Shown here piece by piece: positions 46,398 through 54,724 of a stretch of DNA of 64,000 nucleotides (the stretch's first letter is position 1; each line of letters opens with the position of its first letter). The position numbers and the translations under genes are program-made. This stretch comes from Chitinophagaceae bacterium (lineage in GTDB: Bacteria > Bacteroidota > Bacteroidia > Chitinophagales > Chitinophagaceae): contig JADJVB010000010.1 of the NCBI GenBank assembly GCA_016710745.1, positions 1,054,001-1,118,000 on the forward strand, read 5' to 3'. Under the pieces are notes generated by a model. The model had not been told where the DNA came from. It saw only the letters and a list, made by a program, of their open reading frames with translations, and did not search any database.

Positions 46398-46464
46398 ACT
46401 TATTTATTTTGCAAGATGAAAAGCCCCGTAAAAATATACAAATGATTTTGCAGATGCAAGTACT

Positions 46465-47088
46465 TTATTGCTTTACAAATTTTACACCGGGCATTTTCAG
46501 AAAATAATTGGGCAGCCAGCTGAGTGATCCATCGTTTTCAATGGTAAGATCAATGCCTTTAAAGCTAAACTGCTCCAGCGATGGGTTGAGAGAAAGTGTA
46601 AACCGGTTATTTTCATTGGCAGCATCTTTTACAAGCGTTAAAATATCCGGAAATAAAAGATGCTGTGCATAAATGCTGTCGCAATGAGTAAGGTCAACAT
46701 GTACTTTTCCATTATCGTCGGTAACAGCCTGCTGCTCTTTGCCATTTACAAAAAATACACAAAGAATATTTTTAAGTAAATATTTGTTGGGATGATTGAA
46801 GTTGATGGTATAACCGCTTGCTTCTTTTGATTGATCGGTAACTGTAAAATCTTTTCCGGCTTCTTTATTGCTTTTAAGTTTTACTGTATTTCCTTCTACT
46901 GTAAATGTGCCGGCTGCCCGGCGGTCAACGGCACCATAACTGAAAAAAAACTGAAAAGCACCGGCAGCTGTAAAATTAAAACCAGCAACCATTTCTGTTT
47001 TTCTGAAAGTATATTCACCCAGTATTTTTGTTTGCGACACGGCCTGCAGGTTTATAAAGAATAATAAAACGGTAATACTTTTTTTCAA
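46465..47088 (-). CDS. Secreted protein of unknown function
   Basis: A 207-residue protein with signal peptide (KKSITVLLFFINLQAVSQTK). The N-half is beta-rich (ILGEYTFRKTEMVAGFNFTA, AGTFTVEGNTVKLKSNKEAG). The C-half includes HCDSIYAQHLLFPDILTLVK and ends SWLPNYFLKMPGVKFVKQ. Not recognised. It lies 67 bases upstream of the TPR gene on the same strand. Confidence 0.6.
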   Translation of the reverse strand: MKKSITVLLFFINLQAVSQTKILGEYTFRKTEMVAGFNFTAAGAFQFFFSYGAVDRRAAGTFTVEGNTVKLKSNKEAGKDFTVTDQSKEASGYTINFNHPNKYLLKNILCVFFVNGKEQQAVTDDNGKVHVDLTHCDSIYAQHLLFPDILTLVKDAANENNRFTLSLNPSLEQFSFKGIDLTIENDGSLSWLPNYFLKMPGVKFVKQ

Positions 47089-47139
47089 GATTGTTTATTT
47101 GTAATGCTATTCAAGATACAAAATTCATTCTTTCACTGT

Positions 47140-47871
47140 TTATGCATCGCCAAAATTAATCAGCCTCATCCGGTATGCATTCATGGCAGTGATGCCGAGT
47201 TTTTTTATAAGCCGGTAATTAACCAGCACCCCAACAGGAGCGCCAATAATGGGCACCAACTGCGCCATCTTAGCCAGGTCAATATAGTCGCGGTATTCCT
47301 GCTGAAAACTACGCCAGTCAAATTCATTCAAATCGGGTGGCAGGTGTTTACGTTTTTCTTCCCAGTCCGTCATTTTAAGGTAAATGTTTTTGCGGTGTTC
47401 ATCACTTGAAAAAGCAAGTTCAAAAATATGCAGTATGTAAACCCTTTCCCGGTAATCGTGTACATCCATGCCATACAACACCGCAATATCAAACAGCAAT
47501 TTTATTTTAAGACTGATGAGTATAGGAAAATCGGCCAGGCCAAGCAGTATGCCGCCGGCACCGGTTATGCCACCTTCAATGGCAGCAGTTTTGCGGTACC
47601 AGTCTATTTTTTTCTGAACAGCTTCTTCCCGTTCCTGCAGGCCTGCATTTACGAGGGTATCGGCACTGGTATATTTTGCACCAAATAAAACACCCCGTAT
47701 CATTTGTTTGATGGTGGCCGTAATGGCCTGGTGTACTTTTTCCGGTATCCAGGTATTTATTTTGGTTTGCAGTTTTTTTGAAAGGTTGTTAAGCAATGAT
47801 GGCCTGCGCTGCATTTTCTTTTGCCAGGCAGTTAATGCTGTGTTCACTTCCCTTTCATAAGCATTCATCAT
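47140..47871 (-). CDS. EcsC-family protein
   Basis: About 243 residues from ATG 47871 (MNAYEREVNTALTAWQKKMQ after a double Met); an ATG at 47898 would add nine residues. The central KTAAIEGGITGAGGILLGLA..DFPILISLKIKLLFDIAVLY and the C-terminal LAKMAQLVPIIGAPVGVLVN are hallmark segments of the EcsC family, with two Gly-rich hydrophobic stretches that probably insert in or pass the membrane. EcsC of Bacillus is linked to the Ecs ABC transporter; the biochemical role is unknown. No ABC transporter is adjacent. Confidence 0.85.
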   Translation of the reverse strand: MMNAYEREVNTALTAWQKKMQRRPSLLNNLSKKLQTKINTWIPEKVHQAITATIKQMIRGVLFGAKYTSADTLVNAGLQEREEAVQKKIDWYRKTAAIEGGITGAGGILLGLADFPILISLKIKLLFDIAVLYGMDVHDYRERVYILHIFELAFSSDEHRKNIYLKMTDWEEKRKHLPPDLNEFDWRSFQQEYRDYIDLAKMAQLVPIIGAPVGVLVNYRLIKKLGITAMNAYRMRLINFGDA

Positions 47872-47965
47872 GGTACATGCTTTGTGTAAAGGTAGCATTA
47901 CCCTTAGCAGTGTGCAATTGTTTATTATGTCAGATGGATTGGTTAATTTTATTTAAAACATCTGT

Positions 47966-48376
47966 ATGAAATATTACCCTCAAATATTCCTGTTTCTTTT
48001 CCTGTTATTTTTTTCTGTAACCGCCACTGCCCAGCATAAAATTATCTGGGAAATGCCCGGCGGTGATACCGCACAACAACGGGTTTTATTTAATCAGTTA
48101 AACAATGTTTTGATTGAAACGCCCGACACAAAAATTGAAGTGGTATTTCATGGCTTTGCAGTGTATGCCCTGTTAAAAGACACCGGGTATTTTAAACCGA
48201 AAATTGCAGCCTTGTATAAAAAAGGGGTTGTATTTGCCGTTTGTAATAACTCGTTGAAGAAAAGAAATATAGAAAAAAGCCGTGTAATACCCGAGGCCAT
48301 TATTGTACCTGTAGCCATTTTAGAAATTGTACAAAAACAGGAAGAAGGGTGGTCGTATATCAAAGCCGGATATTGA
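47966..48376 (+). CDS. Secreted DsrE-family protein
   Basis: A 136-residue protein with signal peptide (YPQIFLFLFLLFFSVTATAQ) and a DsrE/DsrF-like fold: KIIWEMPGGDTAQQRVLFNQ, VVFHGFAVYALLKDTGYF, KGVVFAVCNNSLKKRNIEKS and the end EIVQKQEEGWSYIKAGY. The Cys in FAVCNNSL is at the position of the reactive sulfur-carrying Cys of DsrE proteins. Exported versions are common in Bacteroidota; a sulfur-related role is likely but unproven. Divergent from the EcsC gene. Confidence 0.85.
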   Translation: MKYYPQIFLFLFLLFFSVTATAQHKIIWEMPGGDTAQQRVLFNQLNNVLIETPDTKIEVVFHGFAVYALLKDTGYFKPKIAALYKKGVVFAVCNNSLKKRNIEKSRVIPEAIIVPVAILEIVQKQEEGWSYIKAGY

Positions 48377-48462
48377 TTTGATCATGTATGGCCGGATTAC
48401 TTGTGTTTTGTAGAATACTTCAGGCAGATAGGGGAGCTTTAAGCCGACCGGCACTTTGTAAA

Positions 48463-48694
48463 CTAAGCAGTAAGCCAGAGCCCGAATAGGACAATGAAAG
48501 TTACCAGAAAGAGGCCATAGATCTGTGCAGACTTCTTCCTGGTTCGTTCGTGTTGATACCAAAATAAACTTATTTTCGGTGAAATGAAGCCGACAACCAG
48601 TAATACCAAGCAGGCTAAAATTAACAGGAATAAAATATTTTCAAATTGCAGAGATAGTTTGTTTTTCGATGATTGTAAAATTTAAAAATTTCAT
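48463..48694 (-). CDS. Small two-helix membrane protein (frameshifted as given)
   Basis: From ATG 48694 the frame reads MKFLNFTIIE and then stops early, but the neighbouring frame gives a clean membrane protein: ENILFLLILACLVLLVVGF, then the polar loop ISPKISLFWYQHERTRKKSA, then QIYGLFLVTFIVLFGLWLTA and TAG. The region is 232 bases, one more than 77 codons, so removing one A from the A5 run near 48662-48666 joins both into about 76 residues. The loop SPK-x-SLFW..RTRKKSA resembles short membrane proteins seen in other Bacteroidota. Function unknown. Confidence 0.5.
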
Positions 48695-48745
48695 TTCAAA
48701 ATTAACCAAGAACAATAACATAGTGTGCAATTGCATCTTCACCAA

Positions 48746-48815
48746 TTTTGAGCTGCCGCCGTCTGTCCCGATAGCTATCGGGACAGACGGCGGGGAGTGC
48801 TGGTGCGCCAGTTGG
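48746..48815. repeat. Left flank of a repeated cassette, containing a 38-bp palindrome
   Basis: TTTTGAGCTGCCGCCG (48746-48761) and GTGCGCCAGTTGG (48803-48815) recur in the same order at 54725-54740 and 54841-54853. Between them lies a perfect palindrome (48756-48793) whose core is TCCCGAT-AGCT-ATCGGGA. A weaker match, GATGCGCCAGATGGCTTGCG, lies at 51544-51563. Confidence 0.65.
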
Positions 48816-49144
48816 CTTGCGGGCGAATGAGAACATACACTGCGGCGAAAAATATGTAATTGATTTTACAGATACAAATGCTTTGTTACGGTTTCGGCGG
48901 GGCAGATCTGTAAAACCAGCTTTATTATTACAAAATTCCCACTTCTGTTTCCGTGTTTTTTCCAATGATCGAATGGTCTGCCGCCCGGCATCGGCTGAAA
49001 GCCCCGCCCATGCTGCTGATTGCCCATACTGAACGTTTTTTTTCAACAACCCGACATGATGGCAGTAACAGGTACCGGGCCGGTATGGCATCATTGTTGA
49101 ACCTTGATAGGCAGTATCCCTCACGTAATTAAAAATATACAACT

Positions 49145-49495
49145 ATGAAAAAGATACTCCTTTTTGCCTTCCTCATATCTGTCAGCTTTGCTACACAGGC
49201 GCAAGCAACAACCGGATTAACCAAAACCGCCTGGTTAACAAATAATACCGGTAAAGTAATGCAGGCTTATCCAAATCCGGCAACCGATCAGGTTATTATA
49301 CAGCATGTTTCTTCACCTGTAACCGCCGTGATGAGTGTGATAAACAGCAACGGCAGGGTTTTACAGCAACATACCGTTGTGCCTAATACCTTGCAAACAA
49401 CGCTGCATATTGGCTTGCTGGATAACGGCATTTATATAGTAAGATTTGAGGCCGCCAGGGGCGATATAAGAACACTGCAACTGGTGAAAAAATAA
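49145..49495 (+). CDS. Minimal secreted protein consisting of a type IX secretion sorting tail
   Basis: A 116-residue protein: signal peptide (ILLFAFLISVSFATQAQAT), about 20 linker residues, then a complete T9SS type A sorting domain: AYPNPATDQVIIQHVSSPV, SVINSNGRVLQQHTVV, GLLDNGIYIVRFEAA and the end LQLVKK. The tail normally sits at the end of large secreted enzymes and adhesins; here there is almost no cargo. It could be the truncated end of a former larger protein or a true mini-protein. The sequence just after its stop is repeated at 54873-54901. Confidence 0.75.
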   Translation: MKKILLFAFLISVSFATQAQATTGLTKTAWLTNNTGKVMQAYPNPATDQVIIQHVSSPVTAVMSVINSNGRVLQQHTVVPNTLQTTLHIGLLDNGIYIVRFEAARGDIRTLQLVKK

Positions 49496-49515
49496 ATGAT
49501 CCCATTTTCGGCTTT
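49487..49515 (+). repeat. Right flank of the repeated cassette
   Basis: 29 bases starting AAAAAATAAATGATCCC overlap the last codons and stop of the T9SS-tail gene and are identical to 54873-54901. Confidence 0.7.
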
Positions 49516-49600
49516 ATAAAAAGCGATGGCAGCATATTATTTTTTTCAGGTTACCTTTTGCAAGCTAAAAAAGTATTGATTTTTATAGCGAATAATAAAA

Positions 49601-51367
49601 TCAATTTTGTACGAGGTATTTTCGCAACAGGTTCAGTTCTTTCTTTTTAATTGCTGTTTTTGCAGATTCACCTGCCGAATAAGGCGTTTCTGTGATTACC
49701 GGCCTTTTGCCAAAATTAAAACTCAGCAACCCATCACCGTTTCCTTTCCAGTTTACATGACAGCTCACACAGGCGCTTCGGTCAAAACCGGCTATTTCAA
49801 CCGGTCCGTAAGGCCTGGCCTTCATCCAAAACCATTTTGCATTCCCGTCTTTGTCATTGGCTTTGTACATCACCGTTAACTCCACCAGGTCACCTGCTTC
49901 GGCGGGGTCGGGTTGAATGGTACGGTAATTTTCCTTCATCACGATACTGCCCACGGGTAGCTGGGGATTCGCAGGCAGCTTGTCGGCAGCAGCATAATTC
50001 AGCGCAATATCATTTACATAAATGCGTACACTATTACCATGCGGGTTTTCGCCTTTCATTAAGCCGCTGTATGTATTCCATTTGCTGTTGGGCCAGGTAC
50101 CCCATTTTTTATACGGGCTTTCACGCATGATATATTTTAAAAGGGCAGGCCCATTGGCATCAGGTAATTTCATAACCGGGTTGTAGGCTCGTCCCATTAC
50201 CCAGCTAAAATCTGAGAGTATGGTTGGATTGGTAGACCGGGCAAAATTATGACAGCCGATACAACTGCTCGAGGTTTGGTTATAGGTTTCCATGCTGGTA
50301 TTGGCCAGGTTGGCCAGCATCGGGTTGCCGCTACGGGTAGTATCTGATGCCCATTGGATACCAATCAACTGGTAATATTGCCAAACCGAACCCGCTTTTT
50401 TCAACGAATCCCGTTTGCTGCGGTTGGCATCTGTAACCCAGCCGGGTATTTGGTTTTGCCTTGTTATCTGTGAACTTTCCTGTTCGGGACAATTGCACTG
50501 GCGGCTGTTTTCGGGGCAGTAGGCCATGGCCTTGTCTTTATTAATGAACGAAGCGGGAATGAGGGTACTACCGTTTTTACTACTGTCCACATTATCCACC
50601 TGTTCAAAAGTCATCCAGGTAAAGCTGGGGTGGGATGGGGCTTTGTACACCATGTGCAGGCCAACCAAACCCACCAACTCCTGTGAACAAATCTGTAATT
50701 TTCTCAACACATCTTTCGGCAGGCAATCTGTATTACGGATGTTATGGGTATTGGGTAAATAAATAATGGCCCGGGCTGTATGGTAACGGCTGGTATCATC
50801 CACGGCGGGGTTTAGTATACGCCAGGAAGCTTTGAGTTCCATACTGCCCACCGGAAAATTAATATGCGTACCAGCCTGGGTAACGGCATTGTATAGTTGA
50901 TTTTTGAGAATGTAATTAAACATGGGTTTATTCATGTACACTTCATAAAAAACCGGGTTCGAGTTGCGGTCGAGCAGTACACCTCCAACGGCCTGGTTAA
51001 CTTCATCTATCAGCGGACTGATCTTGGAAGTGGTTCGCAACACTTTACCGGTAAAAAGCGAATCGCAGGGCGTTTTACCGCCTTCTGTGGGTTCACCCCA
51101 GGGACTGGGCATGGCTGCTCCCGGCATAAAAATATCAAAAGCTTCTTTATAGTTTTCCCATTGGGTTCCGTTGCCATTCTTTTCCGGTTGGCTGATGGTA
51201 AGAAAGCTCTGCCAGGCAAATTCAGCAGCTTCTGCAGGTGTGGCATTCCGGGGCAGGTCGGCCGGAAGTTGGGAATCTTTTGGTATGATCATATTGCAGC
51301 CCGATAAAAAGCTCAGCAATAAAAGTGCCCATACGGGAAAATTAAAACAGTTAAGGGTGTTGTGCAT
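49601..51367 (-). CDS. Diheme c-type cytochrome-like lipoprotein
   Basis: 588 residues from ATG 51367 (HNTLNCFNFPVWALLLLSFL, lipobox LSGC); an upstream in-frame ATG would put 15 residues before the signal. Two CxxCH haem motifs are visible: SSSCIGCHNFARS at about residue 375 and RSACVSCHVNWKG at about 541. Several other Cys residues lie in a CNCPEQ segment near residue 300. It is probably a periplasm- or surface-anchored electron carrier or haem enzyme of unknown substrate. A decayed copy of its last ~65 residues lies at 44386-44600. Confidence 0.75.
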   Translation of the reverse strand: MHNTLNCFNFPVWALLLLSFLSGCNMIIPKDSQLPADLPRNATPAEAAEFAWQSFLTISQPEKNGNGTQWENYKEAFDIFMPGAAMPSPWGEPTEGGKTPCDSLFTGKVLRTTSKISPLIDEVNQAVGGVLLDRNSNPVFYEVYMNKPMFNYILKNQLYNAVTQAGTHINFPVGSMELKASWRILNPAVDDTSRYHTARAIIYLPNTHNIRNTDCLPKDVLRKLQICSQELVGLVGLHMVYKAPSHPSFTWMTFEQVDNVDSSKNGSTLIPASFINKDKAMAYCPENSRQCNCPEQESSQITRQNQIPGWVTDANRSKRDSLKKAGSVWQYYQLIGIQWASDTTRSGNPMLANLANTSMETYNQTSSSCIGCHNFARSTNPTILSDFSWVMGRAYNPVMKLPDANGPALLKYIMRESPYKKWGTWPNSKWNTYSGLMKGENPHGNSVRIYVNDIALNYAAADKLPANPQLPVGSIVMKENYRTIQPDPAEAGDLVELTVMYKANDKDGNAKWFWMKARPYGPVEIAGFDRSACVSCHVNWKGNGDGLLSFNFGKRPVITETPYSAGESAKTAIKKKELNLLRKYLVQN

Positions 51368-51543
51368 GGGTTTTGTTTTGGGTTGATTCAATATAATGAT
51401 TTTATCTGGCAATTGCCGGTAAAATGGTTGATTTGTTGGCGGCCGGTCACCAACTTTATACCTGCGCCGGATGGGAGATTTAATTGCAGACTACTTTGGG
51501 GTAGCTGCGCTGCTGGTGATAACAGCAGGCAGCGGCGTGGGCG

Positions 51544-51563
51544 GATGCGCCAGATGGCTTGCG
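51544..51563. repeat. Partial third copy of cassette flank
   Basis: GATGCGCCAGATGGCTTGCG matches GGTGCGCCAGTTGGCTTGCG at 48802-48821 with two differences. It lies in the 307-base gap upstream of the cytochrome gene, next to a hairpin formed by GCTGCGCTGCT and AGCAGGCAGCGGC. Confidence 0.4.
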
Positions 51564-51674
51564 TGTGTTTTTAGGTAACACCCAAATCGGCAGAAAAATT
51601 GCAGCTAAAACAAGGGAATAAAAATGGAGAATGAGCACTATAGGATAGACAATTTTCCCTTGTTGATATTGTTA

Positions 51675-52232
51675 CTAATTGGAAATTCGGGCAAGAGATA
51701 TTGTTTCAAGGAGGGTAGCAAGAATTATTTGCAGGGAGCTGATCGTTTCTTGATCTGTAATTTCTCCGGCTTCGTTCATTTTATTTTTTACATTGCCAAT
51801 GCTTATTGATGAAAGGGTATTTTTATTGGCGCCCAATGCAGTCAGCGTGAGCAGGAGTGAAGCCAGGGATTTGTCTCCGCCTGTATATAGCGGTGATGCA
51901 CTTATGGCGATAACAGGCTTTTCATTCAACTCTCCGGAAAATACCAGCCAGTCCAACGCATTTTTTAAAACACCGGGTACACCAAAGGCATATTCAGGCG
52001 TCGAGAATATTACCCCATCAGCTTCCCTGATTTGCTGCCGGAAATTATTTACTGATATAATTTCTTCTTTTGTCGATGGGTTGAAATGCGGTAATTCGTC
52101 AAGGCCTTCCCATATTTTAATTACGACATTGGCAGGAGCCAGGCTTTTTATAGTTATTATTATATTGCTGTTGGAAGAATTGGGATTTAAACTTCCTGAA
52201 ATGGCTACGATGTTGATTATTTTATCTTTCAT
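51675..52232 (-). CDS. NADPH-dependent FMN reductase-family protein
   Basis: A 185-residue flavodoxin-like protein. The start INIVAISGSLNPNSSNSNII is the FMN phosphate-binding loop. ADGVIFSTPEYAFGVPGVLK..NALDWLVFSGELNEKPVIA is the conserved flavin-contact block. Members reduce FMN, quinones or azo dyes with NAD(P)H. It is the last gene of a tight minus-strand group that starts with a hydrolase gene at 54336. Confidence 0.88.
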   Translation of the reverse strand: MKDKIINIVAISGSLNPNSSNSNIIITIKSLAPANVVIKIWEGLDELPHFNPSTKEEIISVNNFRQQIREADGVIFSTPEYAFGVPGVLKNALDWLVFSGELNEKPVIAISASPLYTGGDKSLASLLLTLTALGANKNTLSSISIGNVKNKMNEAGEITDQETISSLQIILATLLETISLARISN

Positions 52233-52279
52233 TTTAAAACAGTTGTTGTGGGCAGTTGAAGTAAAGCCGAACCTCTTTA

Positions 52280-52870
52280 TCAGGCTTCCAGTTGGTTGTT
52301 TAACTTCTTAAACTTTGTGATCATGTCGTCCAATTTTAATTGCTGTTTTTTTATTTGTTTTGGTCTTAAATAGAACCAGTTGAACAGGATCCAGATCAAT
52401 GTGATCCCGTAAGCAACAATGCCCCAAAAAATTGTCATCCTTGATGTGTATTCATACATGTATAAACCAATGCCGGCAGACAGCAATATGAAATATACAT
52501 TCAACATGGTTGTATGCATAAACTGTTGCTTTGACTTAATTGCCAAAAGCTCTTTCAAGTAATCTGTATTGCTCTTGGAATTGATGTCTTCTTTAAACAG
52601 CGTGTAACTCCTATTATAGGCAAAAAGAAAGATCGTCATTGACAGAATGATCAGGAGAATACCAACTTTAGTTGAAACAAGCTGAGGTTGATAGTATATC
52701 CAGATCAGTATAATAAAGGCAGATACTGTAACTAACATCAGGTTTGTAACAATTAGTTTTCTCAGGTTGGATCGCTTCATTTTACTGATCTGCAATAGCA
52801 GGTCACCAGGATTGGGCTCAATGGAAGTTTGTTTTGCCCACAAATCTTTGAAATTTATTTTATTGTCCAT
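52280..52870 (-). CDS. Membrane protein paired with ECF sigma factor (possible anti-sigma)
   Basis: About 196 residues from ATG 52870 (MDNKINFKDLWAKQTSIEPN); an ATG at 52879 is also in frame. A cytoplasmic segment of ~45 residues is followed by four helices (LIVTNLMLVTVSAFIILIWI, VGILLIILSMTIFLFAY, MLNVYFILLSAGIGLYMY, FWGIVAYGITLIWILFNWFY) and a basic coiled-coil end. The start overlaps the sigma gene stop by 11 bases, so translation is coupled. The position directly after an ECF sigma gene, plus a cytoplasmic N-terminal segment, suggests an anti-sigma role, though no known anti-sigma motif is visible. Confidence 0.7.
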   Translation of the reverse strand: MDNKINFKDLWAKQTSIEPNPGDLLLQISKMKRSNLRKLIVTNLMLVTVSAFIILIWIYYQPQLVSTKVGILLIILSMTIFLFAYNRSYTLFKEDINSKSNTDYLKELLAIKSKQQFMHTTMLNVYFILLSAGIGLYMYEYTSRMTIFWGIVAYGITLIWILFNWFYLRPKQIKKQQLKLDDMITKFKKLNNQLEA

Positions 52871-53339
52871 TAGCTGCAAACTTTTGATGTAGTTTTTCTT
52901 TTATTCTGTGAATTCTTACCCGTATGTTGCTTTCTGAAAGTCCAACTATAGTGGCTATTTCTGCCTGCTTTATATTTTCTAACTCAAGCGAAATAATAAT
53001 CCGGTCAGTTTCGGGCAGTTCAGCAATACACTTGTACAAAAACTGAATTTGGGGTTCACTGCCGGGTATCTTTTCGTCAGCAAGATTCGGGGGTAATTCG
53101 CCCCTGGGAAAACGATTTAGTTTTTCAATATGACGCAAACAGTTATTGGATGCAATTCTGAAGATCCAGGTTCCGATATTTGCCTCATTTCTAAACTTTG
53201 GTAGTTGTTCCCAAACGATGATAAATGTTTCCTGGGCCATGTCCTTTGCAAGGTCTGCATCATTGACATAACCCATACAAAGGCGAAATATTTTTTGCCA
53301 GTAGGTTTTATAGATATCTGCAAATGCCTGCATTAGCAT
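52860..53339 (-). CDS. ECF-type RNA polymerase sigma factor
   Basis: A 159-residue sigma-70 family factor with only regions 2 and 4: region 2 (YVNDADLAKDMAQETFIIVW, ANIGTWIFRIASNNCLRHI) and region 4 (LPETDRIIISLELENIKQAE, IATIVGLSESNIRVRIHRIK). It directs RNA polymerase to a small regulon. The start ATG 53339 overlaps the end of a 50-residue membrane protein gene. The next gene downstream encodes a membrane protein likely to control it. Confidence 0.92.
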   Translation of the reverse strand: MLMQAFADIYKTYWQKIFRLCMGYVNDADLAKDMAQETFIIVWEQLPKFRNEANIGTWIFRIASNNCLRHIEKLNRFPRGELPPNLADEKIPGSEPQIQFLYKCIAELPETDRIIISLELENIKQAEIATIVGLSESNIRVRIHRIKEKLHQKFAANGQ

Positions 53340-53485
53340 TTATTTCTTTTCAATTTAATATTTGAAGCTACGCTGAATATAATGATCAGCACAATTCCAA
53401 CAGCTATATTCTTTGTGGCTATTCCTACTGCTGCACCTATCAGGATTCCTTGGCGGGTTGGTATTAAAATATTTAAATTTTTCAT
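53333..53485 (-). CDS. 50-residue membrane protein between hydrolase and sigma genes
   Basis: ATG 53485 gives MKNLNILIPTRQGILIGAAV, GIATKNIAVGIVLIIIFSVA and NIKLKRNKC, then TAA at 53333-53335. It has one or two short hydrophobic helices and a basic tail. The stop overlaps the sigma factor start by 7 bases, and the gene begins 5 bases after the hydrolase stop. This packing strongly supports real translation despite the small size. Function unknown; it may be part of the sigma control module. Confidence 0.65.
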   Translation of the reverse strand: MKNLNILIPTRQGILIGAAVGIATKNIAVGIVLIIIFSVASNIKLKRNKC

Positions 53486-53490
53486 GATAG

Positions 53491-54336
53491 TTAGTTTATA
53501 AAGTCATTTAATTGTTTCAGGTACCAGTCTTTATCGTCATACATTATAAAATGCTGTCCCTTATCTGCGTATTGCAGGGTTGCAGTTTTAAGATTTTTGT
53601 ATTGGTCGGCTATGGCCGGTTTTATCGTTTTAAAATCTGCCTCCAGTAATATCAATGCCGGGCATGTTATATTTTTAATTTTTTCTCTCAGGTCGGTGTT
53701 GCTAAAATCACAGTACATTTCCGCAAAGGTTTTCCTGTCAGACTTCAAGCCCCAACCTGCCACTAATATCTGTTTTGAAGTGTCGGTAACCAGTCTGGCG
53801 ATTGACATTTTTTGAATTTGAGAAAATTGTTCATCGGAGGCAGCTGTTATTTGGCCGGTAATTGCTGAACAATCGGGCTTATCTGCTGCTTTAAAGGCCG
53901 GGTTATTCAATGCAGGTAAACAAGGTAATGCATCCACCACAATAATTGTTTTAACCAGTTCCGGGTAGTCTGCCGCAATGGCCAGGGCCAATCCTCCTCC
54001 CATGCTATGTCCTATCAAAACCGGGTTTTTAATGTTGTTTTCTTTAATGTAGCCGGCAATGCCGGTTTCCCAGTTTGTAAATGTTGCACCTGGTTGAGCC
54101 GTTATGCCTGCAAAACCAGCCATGGTGAGCGTGTAACAGGTATGATCCTTTTCATATCCGGCTTTTGTATCGTTCCATACTTCTCCGGAACTGGCAAATC
54201 CCGGAATAAAGATGATGGACGGTTTACCCTGTCCGCTGATCTTTACTTCAAATGGATATGTTTTGTTTTGCCCGGATGCATGCAGGCACATAGCACCCAA
54301 TAAAAACACTGTTACTATTTGTTTCATTTGTTTCAT
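53491..54336 (-). CDS. Exported alpha/beta hydrolase
   Basis: A 281-residue protein with signal peptide (IVTVFLLGAMCLHASGQNK) and an alpha/beta-hydrolase fold: oxyanion-region IFIPGFASSGEVW, nucleophile elbow GHSMGG with S111, and the probable catalytic His in DKGQHFIMYDD near the end. Substrate unknown. It is the first gene of the tight minus-strand group hydrolase, 50-residue protein, ECF sigma, membrane protein, FMN reductase. Confidence 0.88.
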   Translation of the reverse strand: MKQMKQIVTVFLLGAMCLHASGQNKTYPFEVKISGQGKPSIIFIPGFASSGEVWNDTKAGYEKDHTCYTLTMAGFAGITAQPGATFTNWETGIAGYIKENNIKNPVLIGHSMGGGLALAIAADYPELVKTIIVVDALPCLPALNNPAFKAADKPDCSAITGQITAASDEQFSQIQKMSIARLVTDTSKQILVAGWGLKSDRKTFAEMYCDFSNTDLREKIKNITCPALILLEADFKTIKPAIADQYKNLKTATLQYADKGQHFIMYDDKDWYLKQLNDFIN

Positions 54337-54516
54337 TTTGATTGTTTTTATGATCTGTTTGTTATTTAGATACCAACTTGTTTAAAATGTTACAGTATTA
54401 CAAACAATTATTTTTTTCGCATTGAAAAATTTGCCAATTATTTATTGAAATCAAGTTAAAGGCAAGTGTTCCCGTAGATAATGTCAATTGTTTACCGAAA
54501 TGATCATGGGATCACT

Positions 54517-54534
54517 TCCCGATAAGGATCGGGA
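54517..54534. repeat. TCCCGAT-AAGG-ATCGGGA palindrome
   Basis: A member of the 18-bp palindrome family; a second, one-base-shorter copy (CCGAT-GGCT-ATCGGG) follows at 54566-54580. Confidence 0.65.
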
Positions 54535-54602
54535 CAAGTTGTGCCGTTTTAGTAATACCGGATTGCCGATGGCTATCGGGACAGGTGTATCCGGATTTAG
54601 GA

Positions 54603-54716
54603 CTACAAATATTCAATCTTTAATAACCCATGCTCATTAGTATAATAGTCAATGGCACTGCTGAATTTATAATGCCATGGTTCCCAAACCAGACCACTTC
54701 TTACAGGGAAAGCCAC
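54603..54716 (-). pseudogene. C-terminal remnant of an IS200-like/REP-associated tyrosine transposase
   Basis: Reading leftward, 37 codons ending in TAG give VAFPVRSGLVWEPWHYKFSS, then AIDYYTNEHGLLKIEYL. This matches the conserved end of Y1 REP-associated transposases (NPVRAGLV..P..Y.YSSA.DY.....GLL.I..L). The rest of the gene, including the HUH and catalytic Tyr region, is absent. It lies among several palindromes, the kind of sequence these enzymes act on. Confidence 0.75.
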
Positions 54717-54724
54717 TTGTAAAC

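Larger units (their letters stand above)
48377..49144. other. Long intergenic region with repeats
   Basis: A 768-base stretch. It holds a small frameshifted two-helix membrane protein on the minus strand (48463-48694), a 38-bp perfect palindrome (48756-48793) and the left flank of a repeated cassette (48746-48815). The part from 48820 to 49140, in front of the T9SS-tail gene, shows no convincing gene. Confidence 0.5.

Noticed and set aside
48702..49142. Minus-strand open frame of 146 codons upstream of the T9SS-tail gene.
   Set aside because: It runs through the 38-bp palindrome and repeat flank, has no plausible domain, and its composition (RDRRRQL, scattered Cys and Trp) looks like read-through of repeats.
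50897..51307. Open + frame of 136 codons opposite the diheme lipoprotein gene.
   Set aside because: It lies within a well-supported minus-strand gene and shows no domain, signal peptide or start context.
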